Shown: positions 22,426-34,717, numbered from the stretch's first letter. The stretch: DNA of 64,000 nt from Carex sylvatica (GCA_964058845.1 CAXKVR010000038.1:248001-312000), one strand, 5' to 3'. Notes: a model not told the origin generated them from the letters alone. Program-made: numbers and translations.

Positions 22426-24852
22426 AACAAAACAAAAATAGTTAAATTCGGAGATGGCAAGGAGATGAAATAATATAAAAGTTAACATGAAAAAAAATAC
22501 TACAGTCTCAAACATATAATACTACAGTCCCAAAGTCAAAATACTACAGTCATACAGTCATAAATAATAAAAAAATGATATCATAATGCCAACACAACCA
22601 CAAATATATAACACAACAGTCTCAAACTCAAAATACAACAGTCAGAACTATATCACAATAAAAAAACTCTGCAATCATCCTCGTCGTTTCCTTCCGGAGG
22701 GAGACAACCAACGAGCCGCTATTCCTTTGCCATCCCTGTGTGGCTGCACGCGCCTCTGTGTCTGTCTCTGCGAACTCGCATCTCCTATATCCTCATCCTC
22801 CTCTCCCGTATACATGTGATGCGTATCTGTACCGGCTGTCTATGGATCAAATGGACCAGCTGACTCTGCGGGTGCCGGGCCTGTACGCAGCTCCCATGGA
22901 TCTTCCTCCCAGCTTGCAGCATATGTGGCAGGAGGCGGTGTACCAAATAATGCAGAGACAAAGCCATCTGCAGTCTGAGATGTACTCCCACCAGCCTCGT
23001 ATTCATGCTCCATCTCCACTCCATATCGTGGTCCGTGGGAGCCAATGTCCTCAGCATCTGTATCAAACGGGGGCAGCTCATCCACGCTAAAACTGGGCTC
23101 GGCATTCCAACGAGGTGCTCCATCCTAAATTAAAATAATGTCAGTTTTGCTACATACAAATGACTCAGCAATCAATAATATAAAACGGTAACTGACCGGG
23201 CCAAGCTCTACCGAAACTCCATATTTATTTCTGTAAGCGTCCCATCCTTGCGTATTCAACACCCAGTGGTGGAACGCCCAACCGAAGTCATCATCTACAT
23301 AATTAAAAATTAAGTGAGTTACAACAAACAATTCGGTGTAAATAAAATCATTATGTGTGTCATACTTTTAATATTAACCGGTAAATACCTACAAGAGGTG
23401 GCGGCATATCATGAGCGTAGATGGCCTCTGGCTGATAATCCGAATTTTGTGGTGCCTTATTTATCTCCCGCCAATTGATGTTCTCCCCAAAATCGCGCAG
23501 CATTCCAACGAGGCGGCCTTCAAAACTGCCTGTCTCCACGATTGGTGCAGTGTGCTCGAGCATTTGGCATCCTATGTACCGCCAAGCATCCTTCGCCATG
23601 CACGCCAGGCTGTATCCAACTCCTCTCACAGCTGTCAACAGCTGAACACAACATGATTATTACAACAGTAAGCAATTAAAATTGGAAATTTTTAATTAAA
23701 GTATGTTTCAGTTGTACTTACTGCGCGAGCATTTATCGAATCCCAAGGCATGTAATTGCTAGATGAATCCATCAGTCTACGTCGAAGGATGTCGCCATAA
23801 TGGCCTGTAAGGTAGACTGACGACATGCCCCATTTCTGGTACCATACGGCATATCTCAAATCTCCGAGACCAGCACCCAACGATGCAGCTGATGGCGGAC
23901 TCCATAAGTGCTGCTCCGGATGTCGAGCCCGGTCGTACTCTAAGATGAAGTACTGGCTCCAGTCAACTTTGCTCTTAGTGTGCGCCATACTGCAGGTACA
24001 ATTAATTAGAAAAGATGTAAACGGTGGCATTATTAAGGTGATAATGAAATTAAGTAGATACTTACTTGTGAAACTTGTCAGTATCATCCTTACCCATCAG
24101 CGGGTACTCCAGGATGAAAGCATCTAAGCTAAACTGTCGAGATACACGATCCGGGTAGTGGTACTCCACTATCCAGTAACAAACGACCGATCCCCGATAA
24201 TACCATAGTCGTATCTGCTCTGGATCTAATGTCAATCGTCTTAGAAGGGATGCACGATAGAATGGATGATACGAAAACCAGTCGATATTCGCATCTCGGA
24301 GCATCTGGAGCTGACCCCGGACATAAGAAACTCCCCTGCTCGTCTGTTCATAACTCTGATGACAGCCCCATATGGCACCGTACGCGGGGCATCTGTCTGG
24401 GTCAGGAACTCTCCATCGGGGATGTGGCAATGGTATAACTAGACGATTTACGGGTAGATGTGACCACGACTAATGCTGGAGCAGAAGAAGCGGTCCAAAA
24501 ATCTGTCTATTCTTCACCTGAAAATTTAACTTAAAATAAGAACTCGGTGCTTCTTATCCAACCTTCAATAACAACGTATATTAATACAGACTTACCAGAC
24601 AAGCATGACACAGGCCTCTGTATAAGTGGGCGAGAATAGCTCCACCCCAGTTCCATCTCGATTCATTCTCCATGTTCTTCAGCAGGAAGAGATACATAAT
24701 CGGGACCGTGTCATCGCTGGAATCCTCGAACATGACGGCACCACACAAATCCAGTACATACGCCCTAGTATACCTGCAATAGAAAATAATCAATATAAAT
24801 AATTGAGATTTGTTGATGAAATACTAACTTACTATAAAAAGTGTGATGGTAC

Positions 24853-26660
24853 TTGTTCACACAAAAGCGTATGGTACAAAGTTTCAGTACAGCGAGCTGT
24901 ACCTTTTAACCTTTAATACACCTTCGGTTCAGACTGCAAGTGCACAGTCCTATCGAGTAGTATATCGTCGGGTATCAATCACAGGGACGGTTCAAATCTA
25001 AACCGGACTTTACTTAAATTAGTTAAAGACTAGAAGTGAGAAATGGTTGGTTTTTGGTATTTAATTCCTAATCAGTTCAATAACAGTAATTAAATGAAAG
25101 ACAGTAAATAAACTTGGTTTAAATCAATAATAAAAGGCGTTTTCAGGATTTCAGACTTATCTCAGTTCTTCCTCTCAGTCCCTGACACGGACCGTGTAGT
25201 TTCCTACACGGGTCGTATCAGATTACACGGACCGTGTAGTTTCCTACATGGGTCGTATCAGCTTACACGAGTCGTGTACTGTCGTACACGGATCGTGTGG
25301 ACTTCGAGTTAATGCATCAGTCACTGTTTCTTTACGTGGTTCCTTTGTGTAGGGTTCAACTGACCAGACCTAATGTTTCTAAACCTCAACTGTCGTATGT
25401 TGGTTTATTAACTTGGTATGGAATCTGCAATATCTGCCCTCTTTGGGCTCTAAACCTCAACTGTCGTATATTGGTTCGAGTTACCAAGTTACTTGTTTGG
25501 AATACTAAAGGTAACCTCTTATCCGTCGATAAGATGAAATTTCACCTTTCGGCTACTAGTTGGTTTCCCCTGTCGGATCACTAATCCTACCTCATGTACT
25601 TAGTCTAGTTGAAAGATCAAATTGGACACAGTACCTTATAGATGTGGCCTCATCTAGTGGTCAAACCAAATAATAATCAAGCAATTCAAACTAAGCAATT
25701 AAAATCAATCACAATCAAGTAAACACAAATTTCAACGTAAAAATCCAATAACTAGATGCAAAACAAAACATTCGATTACATCTTAATCCTAGAAACTAAT
25801 AAAACTACTCAAGCATAGTACTAAAACAGATAACAAAGATAAAGGAATAAGAATTCATTCTAAAACCGAAGTACAAAGAAGATCCACAACAAAAACTCGC
25901 GTCTTTTGCTTCTCAACTTCGTCTCCAAGCAATAGCCGTCAATCTCTAACCCTAGAATTATCTCCCTGCCCCAGAATCCCCTTTTGCTGCAAGAAATCCT
26001 GTTTATATAGACTTTGGTCGACTTTCCTTCCTTCAGATTTCTTTCTGGATTTGTCTGATACAACCCGTATCAAAATTGACACGGACCGTACAGAATTTCC
26101 AAAAACGCCATATTGTAGATCTTCTCGCAAGCTTTCCGAAAAGTGGTCATACACTCAAAACGGAGCTACGAGTCAAAATCTATGACTGTTTTAAGTTCGG
26201 ATGCTGAAATTTCAACATTGTTCTGGTCTGGTCGAGGCTGATAAGACCCGGACAAGATGTTGTAAGACCCAGACAAGATGTTGTACGAACCGTACAAGAT
26301 ATTTTAAGACCCGTACAAGATGTTGTACGACCCGTACAAGATGTTGTACGACCCGTACAAGATGTTGTACGACCCGTACAAGATGTTGTACGACCCGTAC
26401 AAGATGTTGTACGACCCGTACAAGATGTTGTACGACCCGTACAAGATGTTGTACGACCCGTACAAGATGTTGTACGACCCGTACAAGATGTTGTAAGACC
26501 CGTACAAGATGTTGTAAGACCCGTGTCAGAACTTCTCAAATTCAGATTTCTTCTCGATTTCATCTGATTCCTGCAAAGTAAGAACAAACTTGCAGCAGTA
26601 CCATATTCTATAGATATTCAGTGCAATATGACTGATTTAATGATTCTAAACACAGGTTTT
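24853..26660 (-). mobile_element. Athila-type solo LTR in a PMD intron
   Basis: About 1.8 kb between the PMD exons at 24773-24596 and 27185-26710. It matches the LTR at 60,731-62,156 in order of phrases: TGWTCACAC start, AGTACAGCGAGCTGTACC versus AGTATAGCAAGCTATACT, ATCACAGGGACGG, CTAGAAGTGAGAAATGG, AAGGCGTTTTCAGG, and the CACAGGTTT end. GGTAC flanks it (24848-24852 and 26661-26665), fitting a 5-bp target duplication. No internal genes remain, so it is a solo LTR left by LTR-LTR recombination. It contains a 21-bp minisatellite and palindromes such as ACACGGACCGTGT. Confidence 0.78.
26234..26521. repeat. 21-bp minisatellite inside the solo LTR
   Basis: About 14 head-to-tail units of GACCCGTACAAGATGTTGTA plus C, the central ones identical. 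Each unit contains the dyad GTACAA-gatg-TTGTAC. The other copy of this LTR (60.7-62.1 kb) lacks the array. Confidence 0.92.
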
Positions 26661-27599
26661 GGTACAAAATGTAGGTCGGAAAGTAGATACGTTTGCGAGA
26701 TATCAGTACCTCCTGACCGCCTCAATGTCAGTAGTCTCAGGAAATATCTGATTCTGGAAGAATTGAGTCCGGAGTGCCTTTAGAGAAATACAGTACCCAG
26801 AATACCGAAACTCCTCTTCCTCCCCCTTCTTCTTCTTATATTTCTTCTGCAGATTTTTCGGATCACACCTTAACAATTCCGGTATCATCCTCTGCAGCTC
26901 TGGATGGTTTGAGATGCCACCTATGGGGTCGCCATCAATACGTAAACCCCATAAGGCGCTCACATCACCAAGGGTGACTGTCATCTCCTCGACCGGGAGA
27001 TGAAATGTATGGGTTTCAAGTCGCCATCGTTATGCTAGACCATGCATCAGAGAGTGATCGATCTTACTCTGCGGAATGGTGGCAAACTGATACAACCCAA
27101 GGTTCAAGAGGTATCGCTCCATTTCTTTATGGGGAACGAACGGAATCTCAGACCTGCGGTGCCTCACCGTAAGCATGACATCATCCTGTATTTATTATCA
27201 ATTTGTCAGACTCAAATCGTGCCATTTTTTTAGTATTATTTACATTAAGTATTAAAATCATGTACCTCAAGAGATGCCAATGAGACGCGGTGCTTAACAT
27301 GATGGGTCCATAGAAGAGGACTAAATGTGTCAGGATCATGCACGCCATCTGTAAAACCAGCCTGAGACGACGGACCCGCTCCAATCGGATCCTCAAATTC
27401 CCTACGAGTCGTATCCTCATATGACGACTGGCCCTCTCCAGTCGGATCCATCGAGGATCCGCCTGCTCCAGTCGGATGCACAGCATCTGGAGCCGCTCCA
27501 GCTGGACCCGCTGCAAGCTCAGGTCGTACTCCCCACCGTATAGACTTGGGCATACTACATTAACCAAAAAATATATATTAATCAATAACAACTTAAGAA

Positions 27600-28060
27600 A
27601 ATCAAATTTTATTCGCAATTTTAAATAATTTCTAAATATTTTCAACCAAATTCAAATCCTAATTCAACTGCAAATTCAAGCAATTGAAACCATAAAATGG
27701 TTAATTAATTATAATAAACTCCTAATTGTATGATATTAATATATTCAATGATTATACAATAACTATAATATATTATATTATTATTATAATAATTATTAAA
27801 TATATTAAGAATATAACATATTAATTATATAATTAATATAAAAATTATATAATAATTATTAATCAAAATATACAAATTATATAATATTATAATAATAAGT
27901 ATTTAATATATTAAGAATATAATATATTAATTATATAATTAATATAAAAATTATTGTCAAATTTACTTTTTAAAATTAAACTTATTGTATATGCTTGTAT
28001 AAGTGTCAGAAGTACAGAAATGACCCATTTTTATAACTTATAATTGTAAAATTATAAATT
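27600..28060. other. Very AT-rich upstream region of the PMD gene
   Basis: No gene. Repeated words AATATATTAATTATATAATT and TTAATATAAAAATTAT suggest slippage duplications. Confidence 0.4.
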
Positions 28061-28093
28061 AACAAGTTACATGTTGATGCTTATCAATTAAAT

Positions 28094-28555
28094 ACTAGTG
28101 AAATTATGCTAGAATATATTAATTATTATATGAAAAAAGAAAACTACAAAAACATACAGTATCTGTTTTATTTCCAATAAAATTGAACATTATCTTTTGC
28201 AAATCATATAATTAGATTTACATTCAAAATGCATGCAACAATTTAAATAAAAAATCTCAAAATGCATGCAAAATTTTGCAATAAAATTGAAAAACATGTA
28301 ATTTACTTGAAAAAAAAAAATGTAACTAGTGAAATTATGTTAGAATATATTAATTATTATATGAAAATATAAAACTACAAAAACATACAGTATCTGTTTT
28401 ATTTCCAATAAAATTGATCATTATCTTTTGCAAATCATATAATTAGATTTACATTCAAAATGCATGCAACAATTTAAATAAAAAATCTCAAAATGCATGC
28501 AAAATTTTGCAATAAAATCGAAAAACATGCAATTTACTTGAAAAAAAAAATGTAA
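28094..28555. repeat. Direct tandem duplication, about 231-bp period
   Basis: ACTAGTGAAATTATG starts both copies (28094 and 28325). The copies agree almost base for base through CATACAGTATCTG, CAAAATGCATGCAAC and TTTACTTGAAAAAAAAA. Confidence 0.9.
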
Positions 28556-29050
28556 TTTTTAAACAACTTTTGATATATTTCAAAATGATTTATTTTACTT
28601 GAAATTAATTTGTATCGATATAGACATGTATTTCGTCAACTAACTTCAAACATCCCTCAACCCTAAATTTTTTAAACCATAAATCATAACTCTAAATTTT
28701 TAAATAATTCAAGCAATTGATCCGTAATAACCCTAAATTGAACCATAAACCCTACATTTTTAAGCAATTTACAACCATAAACCCAAAATAACCATATCAC
28801 ATCCAAAAAATTCAAGTAATTTCACCATAATATTTTTTTTAACCAATTCGATTGCTTGAACAATCCAACAATATCTCTATAATAACCATAATAATTTTAC
28901 CATAATAACCATATCACATTCAATTCAACCAATTCAGGCAATTCAACTAATTCGAGCAATTCAACAAATTCGAAACAACTCTAATTGAACTAATTCAACC
29001 ATTATCGAGCAACAATTCAACAAATTCAACAATTGAACTAAGTCAAACCA

Positions 29051-29078
29051 AAACCCTAACCCTAACCCTAACCCTAAA
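29051..29078. repeat. Short telomere-like repeat (CCCTAAC, four units)
   Basis: AAACCCTAACCCTAACCC and onward, four units, upstream of the PMD first exon within the MULE. Plant promoters often have AAACCCTAA telo-box words, so it may be a promoter element of the PMD gene; only the repeat itself is seen. Confidence 0.6.
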
Positions 29079-29689
29079 TTGAAAACTTATTGAATCGAAA
29101 AAAAAATTACATGAGAAGCTTGGTGCAGAGGCAGTGGTGGTGCTCAGTGAAGTGGCTCGAGGGAAATGAGAGAACGAGATGGAGAGGGGTTGGCCGGAGA
29201 GGGGAGGTGGGGTTGGGCGGCACTGGGCGGGACTGGCCGTTTTTCGTTTCTTGTTTTGGTGCGGAGGGGAAGAGGCAGAGAGGAGGAGAGGGAAGGGTTC
29301 GACTGGGTTAATAAAAGGTCATTTGGACCGTCCGTGGGGGGGGCGCCCCACATACCATTTGACCCGCCCGTGGGCAGGGCGCCCCACATGCCATTTGACC
29401 CGCCCATGGGTGTGGCGCTCCACTGTGCTTGTGACCCGCCACTGGGCCGGGCGCTTTATAAGGAATATGAACCGCCCGTGGGCCTGGCGGTCAGGGCATG
29501 AATAAAAAAAAATCAATTGCAGGGTTATTTTTTTAAAAAAAAATTTCAGAGGGGATATTAATAAAAATGGCCGCATTTATTGATAGCAACTTCATGTGGA
29601 AATGGGTCCCTCTCTTTAATTCAAGGTTTCATTTGTTTTTTTACCTACAATTTCCTCTATTGATTTGGGGTAGGGTTGAAAACTTGAAA

Positions 29690-30050
29690 TGCTTCATTGT
29701 TTTTGTGTCCCAATCATATCTCACATATTAATCTCTGTTTTTAAAATCCAAACAGTTAATCTGAACTGCTCAACAAGTTATCCATATTAAAGACAAATTT
29801 GTTTTTTTGTGGGAAATATTACTATTTTCTTAGATAGATATAAAATCACTGTTTTTGAATGGTTCAGAATCTTATGAAAAACAATAATTTTGTACCTACC
29901 TAAAAAATAATAATTTTTTTTTTCAAAATATATAAAATTTGGGCTCCAAGCACATTTTAATATGGTGATCATATTAAGCTATATGGATTGACAGTTTGGA
30001 ATTTGAAAACAGAGATAAGGATGTGAGGCATAATTGAGACATGAAAGATA
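29690..30050. mobile_element. Diverged foldback MITE in PP2-B intron 2
   Basis: Inverted repeat with CAATCATATCTCACAT at the left and ATGTGAGGCATAATTG at the right. The core words ATCCAAACAGTTAATCTGAA, and CCAAGCACATTTTAATATGG relate it to the 1.6-6.2 kb MITE cluster. It lies wholly inside the intron between PP2-B exons 2 and 3. Confidence 0.65.
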
Positions 30051-30390
30051 AGTGACATTTGAATCCTACTATTTTATTTGCTAGATAAAATCATATTCTA
30101 TAAGTTAAATTAGCTTACTTTTGATAATGCTTTATAGGTTCTCAGAGGCTGTTCAGCTCTTCAATAGCTTTTTGCATAAAGATGCTATAGCATTAAGTGG
30201 TAGAATTGCATCCAAAACCCTCTCGTCGGAGACTACATATACAGCATATCTCATCTACTGGTGCACAGATTATGGATTTTGCATCCCCGCCACATATCTA
30301 GAAAGCAGTGTTGAGATCCTGTTCCGATTTTTTTTATTTATATCAATTTCTTTTTGTTTAAATAACCAGTTTGGCATTGAATTTTAAAAA

Positions 30391-32160
30391 GTACTTAAAC
30401 CACAAATATTTTTTGAAGTTTCAAGGCCTAAAACCGCAAAAAAAATTTGCGGTTTTACAATTCCAAAACCACAGTTTAAAAAAAATATATATTATTTGGC
30501 GGTTTTACAATTCCAAAAAAAAAAAAAACACCGCAAAAAAATTTTGCAATTTCAATTTTTTTCATTTTTCAGCTTTTATTTTATTTAAATAGAAATATTT
30601 ATCATTTTTTTTCTATTAAAATATTATAAATATTTGAGTTATTGATCCCGGTTTAAAAGTCACTTGTAGATAATACAAAAAATGTTGTGATCCTTCTAGT
30701 ATATTTTTTGAAATTCATCCGAAGTTTGGTTAGTTTTTTAAATTTGTATTTTTTTTTTATATAAATAAAAAAATAGGCAACAAGAGTTAGGGGTGAACAT
30801 AGAGCAAATAGTGGTAAAATCATATCTATATACTTTTTATTTTATTTTTCGGATACGGAACATATATCAGACGGATATGGATACGGGCCCGAATCAGACC
30901 GGATATTTATGAAAATAATGTAAAACAATATTAAAAATATTGAAGTTCGTAATATTTATCTAATTATAATGGTGAATAATATTTTTTTTCATAATATATG
31001 TTAAAATATATGATATATATCTACTATTTAGATACAGATAATTGAAACGTAAAATTATATCAGTATTCTTATCCAATATTTAAATATCATATATTCACAT
31101 TTAAATTTTCCAATACAAAACAAATATGAATCAGATATTATCCATAACATTTTCACACGAGATTCATTTAATCATGCCATCTAAATATTTCACTTGATCA
31201 CAAAACTTTGCATGTAAGTTTACAAATGTTTTTTCCGTGCATACGCGGTGTATTTTGTGTGACTCAAATTTTCATATACCAAGTCCCATACATTCAACCT
31301 TTTCTTGTTCATTTTGACATGTTCTCACCTTCAAAATTTCTAAAGGAAACCCTTCAAATTTATAAAGAAATAAAATTTGTGTTAATAGACTGTGCCTAGG
31401 TGAACTTTTAATTTTGTCTAGATATTGCTACCAGCCTACCAGGTAATGCGTATTCCTAAGTTAAATTCTTTAATTAATTTAAAATTTAGAGCCTATTGAC
31501 AAAATTCTCAATATAATAATTGAAATTTATTTGTAAAAAATTTCCATTATACAGAGTGTAAGCTTCCGACCTTCCAATGGTAATTGTTATGCAAGATGAA
31601 AGACCAGTAAATAGTACTTAAAATTGGTCCTTTGGAGATTTTTTGGAGTTCTTTATATCAAAATTCCTGATATTTCATGCAGAATATTACCATGGATTTT
31701 ATTTTGTGAAATTCAATATCCTATATTTGTGGATTTCAAGAAATTAGGGTTTAGAGCATTGAATTGACCAATTTTCTAAGAAATTAATTTGATATTCATA
31801 ATAATGTTGAGAAATAATTAGTGATTACATTTGTTATTCAGAATGTATGTTTCTTGCTAAATATATTACAATTATTTGCACCTTGTTCTTTATGGATTCT
31901 CCATGGTATTTAATTTGTTTTGAAAACTTTGTACCTATTAATTTAAACGAATATACATGAGATATTGTAGGATCACTTGCGAAACAAATCACAACACATA
32001 AGAATGTACAGTAACCGGAAACAATTGTCATCTTTTAATTTTGGTTTCGTATTGCTGCTTTTATAAATTAAAAAAATATTAATGTTGAGCTAATATGAAA
32101 AACTCAATCTATACACCTAAAGCTATATACGGTGGTATATATCAAATATGCTTTCTTTAA
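30391..32160. other. Non-coding, AT-rich
   Basis: No gene. 30430-30550 repeats AAACCGCAAAAAAAATTTGC and GCGGTTTTACAATTCCAAAA words. The rest holds nothing supportable. Confidence 0.4.
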
Positions 32161-32164
32161 GTAT

Positions 32165-32640
32165 GAGCAAAGTTTTAAATAACGATTATCGCGTCATCGT
32201 ATAGAAATTAACAAAAAGAAAGTCATCGTAACATTATTTACATTGGAAAATTGTGGAATAACTACTAATCTAAATTTTTATATATATTTTTTTCAATCAA
32301 GCAAATAAGAAGAAGAAAAAAATACAATTTATTAATAGTTCATACTTCATAGTATTACAAATTATAATAGACGAAGAGCAATAATTTTACAAGTGAAACG
32401 ATATCCATATACCTATTTGATCATTTTACATATTATAATAATCGAAATGAACTTTCAATTGAAATGAAGAGTAATAATTTTACAAATAAATACTAGACGA
32501 AGAGCAAGTAAAATCAAAAATTAATATTTGAATATTTTTCAATAAATAAGGAGACACTAAATCACAAATAGCAAAATCCAATTCAGCATAAATTTGCACG
32601 ACTCTTGAAACAAATTCTTCTATATTACAATAACCTATTA
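32165..32640. repeat. Dispersed repeat G, copy 1
   Basis: Starts TTTTAAATAACGATTATCGC and continues through TTCATAGTATTACAAATTAT, TTTCAATTGAAATGAAGAGT and GACGAAGAGCAAGTAAAATC. The same succession of phrases is at 57,955-58,424, and the left end is also at 39.76 and 41.9-42.06 kb. Non-coding; probably a transposon family of about 470 bp. Confidence 0.65.
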
Positions 32641-33130
32641 TTAACAAATACTGATAGAGAGAAGAAGAATAGAAAGATACAGAGACAAGAATGGAAGAAG
32701 AATATATTGTATTGACTTGATCAGTTTACATTCCAGAGAGTACAAGTATATATAGCGAAAGTAAGAAGACATAACAGGTTGTTGCCTTTCTAACTGACGA
32801 CTGTTACATCTCAAGATAACTAACTAATAGTCTGTTACATGTAGTTGACTGAGCAAAGCAAAGCCTATCTCTAATACCCCCTGCAAGCTAAGCAGGGGTT
32901 GAGCCGATATGAAGCCTGGCACAGAGGAATTGTAGTCGAGTAGATGGTAAGCCCTTGGTAAATAAATCAACTAGTTGATTATCCTTTGAACAAATAAACC
33001 GAACCTCCAATTTTTTTGACACCACCTTCTCTCTAGTGGTAATGTTTGTCATTTGGATAGAAAGATGCACACACATCTTCAGAGATTCCACAAAAACTCG
33101 TGAAGAACTGATAGAAGAAGTGGCACAGCT
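32640..33130 (-). mobile_element. pol: Copia fragment: RNase H tail, PPT and LTR
   Basis: Minus strand. 33091-32888 ends a copia polyprotein: REKVVSKKLEVRFICSKDNQ then FTKGLPSTRLQFLCARL, the conserved C-terminus of copia RNase H. It is followed by the polypurine tract GCAGGGGG near 32880 and an LTR-like stretch (32640-32870) with GTATATATAG as a possible promoter. The 5' part of the element is missing. Confidence 0.75.
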
Positions 33131-34107
33131 TCTTCAACGCCACGTCAAACCATTGAGAGAATCTTGACCATCTAATAAAAATTTATTTTCTGTAACTTTT
33201 ATTTTACTTAGACCTTTAATTTATTTTTCTTTGCTTTATTTTATTTCTTTTCTATAGCTCAAGCTTGTTTGAGTGTCTTGTGTTTTTTTCCGATTTGCAA
33301 CTACAAATATTTTGTAACTACAATTATCAATCAAATATGGACTAGATCTCTATTTTTTCTAAAAAATATATATATAATATAATTGAAGTTTAGTGCACCT
33401 CACTCTTCAATATGCACAGATCCCTTTTTTTGTATGCGTACAAAAACAGAGTGATAGGCAAAAAAAATAATTAAAATTGAACTTATTTATGTAAAATGAT
33501 TTTTTAACAATTAATGAAACGGTTATCATTCATTCAGTGATCATTTAAATCTTTAACAATCTAAAATGTCTAACCGGTTGACTTTTTTTTTAAATTGCAT
33601 TCTATTTTAGATTATAAACAATCTAAAAAACATTCTAACGATATTTAATTGGTACCAATGTTGTACAAAATATCCGTTTAGGCCAATTAATCGGTCCATT
33701 AGTAGTTGGTGGTGACTAAATCGTTACAATTTTTTTTTACTAATCGGCCGATTATTCTCATTTATTTTCGATTAATCGTTTAGTGATATTATCTCCGTCT
33801 GACGACCACATATCGTTATTTACAACACTTATTGGTACAAGTATTTATGCACAAAAATATTCATCGAAATATTATTTTTAAATAATATATATTCATCGAA
33901 GTATTATTTGTATTATTAAAAATATCTTTTGTTATATTCAAATCACCAATCACAAATTTAAAATATGCTAACATTATTTCTAAGTACGAGCATGTGTGCG
34001 CTTGCCTTTTTGATAGGCTACAGACAAAGGTACGTAGACTTAAAGAGTACAGGCTTTTCACCTTTTTTAGAGAAATGTAAGTAGACTTACAATGTTCAAT
34101 GTGCACA
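33131..34107. other. Non-coding, AT-rich
   Basis: No gene or bounded element recognised. Confidence 0.4.
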
Positions 34108-34115
34108 GCCACAGC

Positions 34116-34709
34116 TAGTGGTTTGCTAAAACCCGGGTCGGGCGGCCCGTACCCGTACCCGACCCGTCCGTGCCCGGTACCCGTGGTATCCGTGCCCGAG
34201 CCCGGGTATGGGTCGGGTAAACGGGTACACGGATACAGGCATAAAACGGGTAGGGTACGGTTATTTGGTTAAATACTCGGGCAAACTCGGTCCGAATTAC
34301 GTCCGTACCCGCCCGACCCGACCCCCGTACCCGCCCTGTACCTGCCCCGTACCCGTTTAAAATTTCAAAAAAATTCAAACTTTTTTTGAAATTTCGAATT
34401 TGCCGCTGAAAAAAAAAAAAGACAGAAATTTGCCACCCAAAAAAAAAAAAAAAAAAGACAGAAAAACAGAAAAACAGAGGAAAAAAAAAGAAAAGAAAAA
34501 AAGACCGGGTACCATATCCGGACCGCCCTACCCGTCAAAAGTATCACGGGTACGGATATAAGACGGGTAGGGTACGGATTTTGAAAAAAATATCCGTGAT
34601 ACCCGACCCGTGGTACCCATATACCCGTGATATCCGTACCCAACCCATACCCGTACCCGACTCCGGATATACCCTATCCGCCCATACCCTATCCGTTAGC
34701 AAACCCCTA
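34116..34709. mobile_element. hAT-type non-autonomous element, 594 bp
   Basis: Perfect 8-bp duplication GCCACAGC (34108-34115 and 34710-34717). The inverted ends are TAGTGGTTTGCTAA and TAGGGGTTTGCTAA. Between them, repeated ACCCGTACCCG words on one arm face GGGTACGGAT words on the other, with A-rich sequence in the middle. No transposase. Confidence 0.82.
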
Positions 34710-34717
34710 GCCACAGC

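Larger units (their letters stand above)
22675..27553 (-). pseudogene. Plant mobile domain (PMD) gene of the 11.5-kb MULE
   Basis: MAIN/MAIL1-type PMD protein encoded by the transposon. Exons on minus, with plain GT/AG borders: 27553-27266 (start MPKSIRWGVRPELAAGPAG), 27185-26710 (LLNLGLYQFATIP, LETHTFHLPVEEMTVTLGDV, ALWGLRIDGDPIGG), 24773-24596 (YTRAYVLDLCGAVMFEDSS), about 24512-24066 (RGQLQMLRDANIDWFSY, IRLWYYRGSVVCYWIVEYHY), 23989-23722, 23641-23389, 23294-23197 and 23124-22675. These hold the PMD core in order. In-frame stops occur at GLA*RW (near 27025), at a TAG near 24475 in the fourth exon, and after GPFDP (near 22840, where the frame stays open to SGRKRRG). The last exon is acidic then basic. 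Host PMD proteins act in silencing; the role in transposons is not settled. Confidence 0.82.
18062..29573. mobile_element. Mutator-like element, 11.5 kb, with mudrA and a PMD gene
   Basis: Bounded by the perfect 9-bp duplication CATTTATTG (18053-18061 and 29574-29582). The inverted ends start CGGCCATTTTTATTAATAT and can be followed for about 240 bp through TTGCAATTGATTTTTTTTT, CAGGCCCACGGGCGG and GGCCCAGTGGCGGGTCACAA. The arms contain repeated GC-rich words (GACCCGCCCGTGGGC and variants) about 50 bp apart. The transposase gene runs in from the left end and the PMD gene from the right end, so they converge at about 22 kb. A solo LTR lies in a PMD intron. It inserted into exon 2 of the PP2-B gene. 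Both genes now carry stops, so this copy is probably not autonomous. Confidence 0.92.
17392..30390 (+). pseudogene. PP2-B: F-box protein PP2-B gene, split by an 11.5-kb MULE
   Basis: Host gene of the F-box/phloem-lectin (PP2-B) family, which pairs an SCF ubiquitin-ligase F-box with a PP2 lectin domain. Exon 1 (to 17629, donor ATG|GTAATA) gives ISHLLSLTTPRGACVLSAVS, then after a lost base near 17475 MADSDATWQRSLPSDYASFL and LCDHPVLIYGGKM. Exon 2 starts at 17986 (CCTAG|GCTTTTGG: LEKSSGAKCFTISARAIS), is interrupted at 18061 by the MULE, and resumes at 29583 (SNFMWKWVPLFNSR), ending at 29625. Exon 3 (from 30138) gives RFSEAVQLFN and LSSETTYTAYLIY. Removing the element and one TSD copy restores the exon 2 reading frame exactly. 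Frameshifts near 17397 and 17475 are separate damage. The C-terminus fades out after about 30320. Confidence 0.85.

Noticed and set aside
26180..26587. Cys/Thr/Arg-rich frames on both strands
   Set aside because: They are translations of the 21-bp minisatellite in an LTR; several frames on both strands are open because the unit is a multiple of three.
29051..29078. Interstitial telomere
   Set aside because: Only four CCCTAAC units; more like promoter telo-box words than a telomere relic.
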